This document shows, piece by piece, positions 1 to 3,624 of a stretch of 5,654 nucleotides of DNA. Location: the NCBI GenBank assembly GCA_903928615.1, contig CAIYRJ010000234.1:1-5654 (forward strand). The letters run 5' to 3'. The notes beneath the pieces are model-generated. The model saw only the letters and a list, made by a program, of their open reading frames with translations. It made no database searches and was not told the DNA's origin. How positions within the stretch are numbered: the stretch's first letter is position 1; each line of letters starts with the position of its first letter. Position numbers and translations under genes: made by a program. This stretch comes from an uncultured Actinomycetes bacterium (GTDB lineage: Bacteria > Actinomycetota > Thermoleophilia > Miltoncostaeales > Miltoncostaeaceae).

Positions 1-728
1 GCGAGGCCCACCACGGCCACCTTGGTGCCATTGGGGAGCGTCTGCACGGCGATCTCACCGGGCCTGCCGGCGTGGAGGATGCCCACGGCGTCGAGCGCGC
101 GCACCGTGGAGCGGATGCCCGCCGGGCCCCAGTCGTTCGAGTGGTTGTTGGCGATGCTCATCACCGTGAAGCCCGCGTTCTTGAGGTTGCGGGCGTACGA
201 CGGCGGGCTCGCGAACGCATAGCAGCTGCCACCGCTGCCGCTGCCGCACTTGGCGCTGGGCCCGGTGGCCAGCGCGGACTCCAGGTTGCCGAACACCACG
301 TCGCCCTTGAGCAGGGGCTTCACTGCGTTGAAGAGGGTGGACCCTCCGGCGGGGGGGAGGCCGAACTCCGGCGTGCCCATCACGGTGTCGCCCACGGCGG
401 CCACCGACACGCCCGAGGCCCCCGGCGCGGCCGTTCCCTGGGTGGTCGACGCCGCGGTGGTGGCCGCCACCTGCTGCTCTGCCTGGCCGCCGCCCGGGGC
501 ATCGGCGGAACGCGCGGCATCTGCCGGCGGCGCGCCCGCGCCCGATGCGGCCGTGCCCTCGGCGTTGGCCGTGGTGACCGTGGGGTCCGACCCGGTGCCG
601 GACGCCACCACGGCCACGAGCCCGCCCACTGCCACCACGCAGAGAAGCGCCAGCACGCGGTTCTGCTTGACGCGCGTTGATGCGGGGCGGCGGCGCTGGG
701 GCGGCCGGCGGCGGGACGGGGTGCTCAT
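1..728 (-). CDS. CapA-family (PGA_cap) metallophosphoesterase-like protein, C-terminus cut by window edge
   Basis: I translated the minus strand from ATG at 728 and it stays open to the window edge, giving 242 complete codons. Residues 1-22 are basic (Arg/Pro-rich), and residues 25-43 form one hydrophobic segment, so this looks like a signal anchor or uncleaved signal peptide. Residues 44-106 are a low-complexity Ala/Thr/Gly/Pro linker. The CapA fold then begins: a VAAVGDTVMG strand and metal-site motif (109-118), GNLES (147-151) and SIANNHSNDWG (191-201). This order is typical of the PGA_cap superfamily, related to calcineurin-like phosphoesterases and named after the poly-gamma-glutamate capsule protein CapA. 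Two cysteines (161, 169) flank a Gly/Ser loop and could form an extracytoplasmic disulfide. The likely location is outside the membrane, in cell-envelope biology. The substrate is unknown, and the family name alone does not prove capsule synthesis. The remaining domain lies beyond position 1. GTG at 731 is an alternative in-frame start. Confidence 0.85.
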   Translation of the reverse strand, partial: MSTPSRRRPPQRRRPASTRVKQNRVLALLCVVAVGGLVAVVASGTGSDPTVTTANAEGTAASGAGAPPADAARSADAPGGGQAEQQVAATTAASTTQGTAAPGASGVSVAAVGDTVMGTPEFGLPPAGGSTLFNAVKPLLKGDVVFGNLESALATGPSAKCGSGSGGSCYAFASPPSYARNLKNAGFTVMSIANNHSNDWGPAGIRSTVRALDAVGILHAGRPGEIAVQTLPNGTKVAVVGL

Positions 729-735
729 CACGTCG

Positions 736-741
736 AAATTA
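736..741 (-). promoter_or_regulatory. Candidate -10 box (TAATTT) for the capA-like gene, possibly leaderless
   Basis: On the minus strand TAATTT fits the TANNNT -10 consensus and is one of the very few AT-rich hexamers in the region. Seven bases separate it from ATG at 728, so transcription would begin at or next to the start codon. No purine-rich Shine-Dalgarno sequence lies in between. I see no good -35 box at 17 bp (GCAGGA). Leaderless mRNAs are common in actinobacteria, which makes the reading plausible but not proven. Confidence 0.35.
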
Positions 742-800
742 GCCGCCCGGGTCGGCCATCCTGCCGCGCGCGGTCGCGGTGCTAGCCTCCGCAGGGCTGA

Positions 801-816
801 TTAGTCCGGTTAGTCC
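801..816 (+). repeat. Tandem direct repeat TTAGTCC (2 copies, 9-bp period) upstream of the antitoxin gene; possible operator
   Basis: TTAGTCC occurs at 801-807 and again at 810-816, separated by GG, immediately before the antitoxin start region. Phd/YefM-type antitoxins commonly bind short repeated sites overlapping their own promoter, so this is a reasonable candidate autoregulatory site. A weak -10-like hexamer, TAGCCT, lies at 783-788. Known Phd operators are usually palindromic rather than direct repeats, which lowers confidence in the functional reading. The repeat itself is certain. Confidence 0.4.
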
Positions 817-831
817 ATCATGGGGGCGGGG

Positions 832-1080
832 ATGGCCAGGGTCACGGTGGGGATGCACGAGGCGAAGACCCACTTCTCGCGGCTGGTCCGGCAGGCGCAG
901 GACGGCGACGACGTGGTGGTCGAGAACAACGGCACGCCCGTGGCGAGGATCGTTCCGTTCGCCGATGACAATCCACGACGCCGCGCGCGCGGCATGCTCA
1001 AGGGGAGGGTCTGGATGAGCGAGGACTGCTGGGACCCCGACCCCGAGCTGGAGCGCCTCTTCTCCGAGGGCACGCTGTGA
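832..1080 (+). CDS. Type II toxin-antitoxin system antitoxin, Phd/YefM family
   Basis: This 82-residue protein has the classic Phd/YefM layout. The N-terminal DNA-binding half contains VGMHEAKTHFSRLV (residues 6-19) and, after a DDVVV strand, the NNGTPVARIVP segment (32-42). A basic linker (RRRAR, 49-53) leads to a toxin-binding tail: GMLKGRVWMSED (54-65) followed by an acidic DPDPELERLF helix. This tail resembles those of antitoxins paired with PIN toxins. The protein should neutralise the neighbouring nuclease and repress its own promoter. I chose ATG at 832 because family members typically begin a few residues before the HEAKT motif and a G-rich stretch (822-831) precedes it. ATG at 820 is in frame and would add four residues. 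The stop lies 10 bp before the toxin ATG. Confidence 0.88.
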   Translation: MARVTVGMHEAKTHFSRLVRQAQDGDDVVVENNGTPVARIVPFADDNPRRRARGMLKGRVWMSEDCWDPDPELERLFSEGTL

Positions 1081-1085
1081 GGTGG
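1079..1085 (+). promoter_or_regulatory. Ribosome binding site of the PIN toxin (GAGGTGG), overlapping the antitoxin stop
   Basis: GAGGTGG overlaps the last two bases of the antitoxin stop codon and lies 5 bases before ATG at 1091. This supports 1091 over the in-frame GTG at 1082, which would sit inside the site. The arrangement couples toxin translation to termination of antitoxin translation. Confidence 0.6.
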
Positions 1086-1090
1086 CGGAC

Positions 1091-1474
1091 ATGAGGGTGC
1101 TCATCGACAGTGCCGCCCTCATCTGGTGGTTCGCTGACGACCGCCGCCTGGGCCCCACTACCGCAGACGTCATCGAGGATCCCTCCACGGAGGCGTACGT
1201 GAGCGTGGCGTCGGCGTGGGAGATCGAGATGAAGCGGGCGTCGGACAAGCTGCGCCTGGACGGCGCGCTGCCCGAATGCCTCGAGGCCGGGCTCATGTAC
1301 GACCTTCCCGTGCGCCTTCGGCATGCCGTGGCGGCGGCCGCCCTGCCCATGCACCACCGCGATCCGTTCGATCGCATGCTGGTGGCACAGGCACTGACCG
1401 AGGGGCTCGTGCTCATCACGCCCGACGAGGCCCTGCGCCAGTACGACGTACCGCTGATCGACGCCCGGGCCTAG
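1091..1474 (+). CDS. vapC: PIN-domain toxin, VapC-like ribonuclease of a type II toxin-antitoxin module
   Basis: This 127-residue protein is a single PIN domain of normal length. The acidic residues expected to hold Mg2+ are visible: Asp6 in MRVLIDSAALIWW, Glu44 in ASAWEIEMK, Asp91 and Asp94 in HHRDPFDRMLVAQA, and Asp112 in LITPDEALRQY. The HRDPFDR motif and the LITPDEAL...VPLIDA ending match the Sll0205-like PIN branch often paired with Phd antitoxins. Family members are usually RNases that cleave tRNA or rRNA and stop translation; the target here cannot be read from the sequence. The first motif has Asp-Ser-Ala where Asp-Thr-His is common in this branch, but the catalytic Asp is kept, so the gene looks intact. 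The ATG at 1091 gives a start typical of the family and has a well-placed ribosome binding site; GTG at 1082 would add three residues. It is translated directly after its antitoxin. Confidence 0.87.
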   Translation: MRVLIDSAALIWWFADDRRLGPTTADVIEDPSTEAYVSVASAWEIEMKRASDKLRLDGALPECLEAGLMYDLPVRLRHAVAAAALPMHHRDPFDRMLVAQALTEGLVLITPDEALRQYDVPLIDARA

Positions 1475-1492
1475 CGGCAGGTCGGGAACGGC

Positions 1493-1508
1493 GTGCGGCC
1501 GGCCGCGC
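1493..1508. terminator. GC-rich palindrome between convergent genes, possible bidirectional hairpin terminator
   Basis: GCGGCCGGCCGC at 1495-1506 is a perfect 12-bp palindrome, extendable to 1493-1508 with one G-T pair. It lies in the 42-bp gap between the stop of the toxin gene (plus) and the stop of the lipoylation gene (minus), where a shared terminator would be expected. There is no T tract on either side and a hairpin would need four centre bases as its loop, so a classic intrinsic terminator is not shown. A run of seven G follows at 1510-1516. Confidence 0.3.
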
Positions 1509-1516
1509 AGGGGGGG

Positions 1517-2245
1517 CTAGGGCGCTCCACCCCGGCCCGCGGCGCCCAGCAGTGCATCCACCAGCGCCTGCTCGGCCTCCTCGCGGGTGACGCCGGGGGC
1601 CAGGTCCGCCACGCCAGTCGTGCGCTCGGCGAGGTCCTTGGCGGCGCCCGTGGGCGCGCCCACGGCGCGGGCGAGGCGCGCGGCGGCGAGGCGCATGGGC
1701 ACGCCCACCTGGATGATCGCGCCCGCCGTGCGCCGCACCTGCGAGAGGCCCAGCACCTTGCGACCATCCGCCACGGCCTCCCATGGCGAGAGTCCGCCGA
1801 AGCACATCGCGCCGGCGGGTCCACGCGGCCAGGCGCGCGCCTCGTCCGGGGGCACGGCGCGCGCATCGGCGATGCCGAGGCCCGTGAGCGCCCCGGCCAC
1901 GGCCTCTCCCACCCAGCGGTAGGCCTCCACCACGTCCACCGGAAGCAGGGGATGGCCGGTGGGGAGGATGATGTCGATGGCGATGAGGTCGTCGTCCCAG
2001 AGCACCGGTCCGCCGCCCGATGGGCGCAGCACCACCTCGAGCCCCTCGGGGGCCGCGGCAGCCGGGTCGGCATCCCCGCGCTGCGCCCGGCCCACCGTGA
2101 TGGCCGCCGGGGCCACGCGGTGCACCACCAGCGCCGGCGCGCCGCCACCGACCTCGCCCAGCAGCCGTTCCGAGAGCGCCAGCGCATCGGGCACCGGCTG
2201 CGGGTCCGGTCGCTCCACCCGCCATGCCGCGGGCGGCGCAGGCAC
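1517..2245 (-). CDS. Lipoate-protein ligase A / octanoyltransferase (LplA/LipM) family protein
   Basis: This 242-residue protein belongs to the BPL/LplA/LipB fold family, which transfers octanoyl or lipoyl groups to a lysine of carrier domains. Visible motifs are WRVERP near the N-terminus (8-13), the substrate-loop signature LRPSGGGPVLWDDD (73-86), and the segment running from CFGG (148-151) through GRKVLGLSQVRR (161-172) to IIQVGVP (177-183). Lys163 corresponds to the family's conserved lysine. Cys148 sits in the CF...W/YE...GRK context where LipM-type octanoyltransferases carry their catalytic cysteine, so LipM-like acyl transfer from carrier protein is favoured over ATP-dependent ligation, but this is inference. 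A C-terminal region (about 200-238) with a LipM-like helical ending is present. The GTG start at 2245 lies 2 bp after the lpdA stop with no clear Shine-Dalgarno sequence, suggesting translational coupling; GTG at 2218 is an alternative. Its likely clients are the E2 protein used by the upstream dehydrogenase genes and other lipoyl proteins such as GcvH. Confidence 0.85.
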   Translation of the reverse strand: MPAPPAAWRVERPDPQPVPDALALSERLLGEVGGGAPALVVHRVAPAAITVGRAQRGDADPAAAAPEGLEVVLRPSGGGPVLWDDDLIAIDIILPTGHPLLPVDVVEAYRWVGEAVAGALTGLGIADARAVPPDEARAWPRGPAGAMCFGGLSPWEAVADGRKVLGLSQVRRTAGAIIQVGVPMRLAAARLARAVGAPTGAAKDLAERTTGVADLAPGVTREEAEQALVDALLGAAGRGGAP

Positions 2246-2247
2246 TG

Positions 2248-3624
2248 CTACGAGAGGTAGGGCGCCACGCCCTCGCCCTGCTGGGCGGCGTCCATCACCA
2301 TCTCGCTGATGGTCGGATGCGCGTGGATGATCTCGCCGAGGTCGCGCATGGTGTAGCCGTCGCTGATGGCCACGCCCACCTCGTGGATCATCTCCACGGC
2401 GTGCGCTCCCATGATGGTGGCGCCGAGCAGCAGGTCGGTCTCGGCGTCGGCCACCAGCTGGGCGAAGCCGTCGGGCTCCCCCTCGCCAAGCGCCTTGCCG
2501 GATCCCGCGAAGCGCGCCTGGCCGATCTTCACCTCGATGCCGGCGTCGGCCGCGGTGTCGCGGTTGAGGCCCACCGTGGCGATCTCGGGGTGGGTGTAGA
2601 TGCAGGCCGGCACCACGGTGCGGTCCATCGGCACCATGTGCGGCCCGAGGATGTTCTCGGCGGCGCGGGCACCCTCCGCCGACGCCAGGTGCGCCAGCTG
2701 CAGGCCCCCGATGCAGTCGCCCACGGCCCAGGCCTTCGGGTTGGCCGTGCGCAGGAACTCATCCACCACCACGTGGCCGCGGTCGGTCACCTCGATGCCG
2801 GCTTCCTCGAGCCCGATGCCGCGGGTCTGGGGCTGGCGGCCGATCGACACCAGCAGCTTCTCGGCCGAGAGCTCGGTGCCGTCGTCGAGCCTGATCGTGA
2901 TGCCATCGTCCGAGTAGGAGACGACCTCCTCGAGGCGGCGGCCCAGGTGGATCTCGGCCCCCTCCTTCTCGAGCGTCTTCTGGAACTGCTTGGCCGTGCG
3001 GGAGTCGATGCCCAGCAGGATGCGGTCGAGCATCTCCACCATGGTGATCCTCACGCCGAGCGGCTGGAAGAGGCTGGCGAACTCGCAGCCGATCACGCCG
3101 GCGCCCAGCACGATCATGCTCTCGGGCACCTCGGGCATCACGAGGACGTCGTTCGACGTGAGCACGGCCGGGTGGTCCATGTCGATGCCGGGCAGGCCGG
3201 CGGGCTCCGTGCCCACCGCAACGACGAGGTGGTCGTACTCGTGGCGGGTGCCGTCCACCACCACGGCGTCGCCATCCACCACGCCCTGCCCGCGCACGAG
3301 GGTGACGCCCTTGCGCTCGCAGGCCCCCTCCACGCCACCGCGCATCTTCAGCACGATGTCGTCCTTGCGGGCCATCATGGCGGCGAAGTCGTAGCCCACC
3401 TCGCCCACGAGGATCCCGAATTCCTTGGCCTCGCGGATCTTCCGCAGCAGGTCGCTGGCCGCGAGCAGTGCCTTGGTGGGGATGCAGCCCCAGTTGAGGC
3501 AGGTGCCGCCCAGCTCGGCGCGCTCCACGAGCACCACCTGCGCGCCCATCTGCGCGGCCCTCAGGGCGGCGACGTCCCCGCCCGGTCCGCCCCCGAGCAC
3601 GACAACCCGCGGCCCATCGCTCAT
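2248..3624 (-). CDS. lpdA: Dihydrolipoamide dehydrogenase (E3 of 2-oxo acid dehydrogenase complexes)
   Basis: This 458-residue protein is full length for a cytosolic FAD/NAD disulfide oxidoreductase. It reoxidises dihydrolipoyl groups on E2 and passes electrons to NAD+. Motifs in order: FAD Rossmann GGGPGG (11-16); redox-active disulfide GGTCLNWGCIPTK (39-51, Cys42/Cys47); NAD-binding GAGVIG (174-179) with a following acidic strand end (VEM, 196-198); second FAD motif AVGDCIGG (300-307); dimerisation domain from VPACIYTHPEIATVG (338-352); and the catalytic dyad in HAHPTISE (His436, Glu441). All active-site residues are present, so it should be functional. Residue 17 is Asp in GGPGGDVAA, where many homologues have Tyr. 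The start ATG at 3624 overlaps the sucA stop (ATGA). The reading frame remains open upstream to 4314, but that extension lies inside sucA and encodes low-complexity sequence, so it is not coding. Confidence 0.97.
   Translation of the reverse strand: MSDGPRVVVLGGGPGGDVAALRAAQMGAQVVLVERAELGGTCLNWGCIPTKALLAASDLLRKIREAKEFGILVGEVGYDFAAMMARKDDIVLKMRGGVEGACERKGVTLVRGQGVVDGDAVVVDGTRHEYDHLVVAVGTEPAGLPGIDMDHPAVLTSNDVLVMPEVPESMIVLGAGVIGCEFASLFQPLGVRITMVEMLDRILLGIDSRTAKQFQKTLEKEGAEIHLGRRLEEVVSYSDDGITIRLDDGTELSAEKLLVSIGRQPQTRGIGLEEAGIEVTDRGHVVVDEFLRTANPKAWAVGDCIGGLQLAHLASAEGARAAENILGPHMVPMDRTVVPACIYTHPEIATVGLNRDTAADAGIEVKIGQARFAGSGKALGEGEPDGFAQLVADAETDLLLGATIMGAHAVEMIHEVGVAISDGYTMRDLGEIIHAHPTISEMVMDAAQQGEGVAPYLS

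Noticed and set aside
72..680. Plus-strand open frame (202 codons) opposite the capA-like gene
   Set aside because: It is Arg/Gly/Ala/His-rich shadow sequence; the minus strand encodes the anchor, linker and CapA motifs in a continuous frame.
764..773. CCGCGCGCGG palindrome in the divergent intergenic region
   Set aside because: A 10-bp alternating GC palindrome is easily produced by chance in this base composition, and nothing else marks it as an operator.
739..1419. Minus-strand open frame (226 codons) opposite the toxin-antitoxin genes
   Set aside because: It overlaps both recognised plus-strand genes in full and shows no domain of its own.
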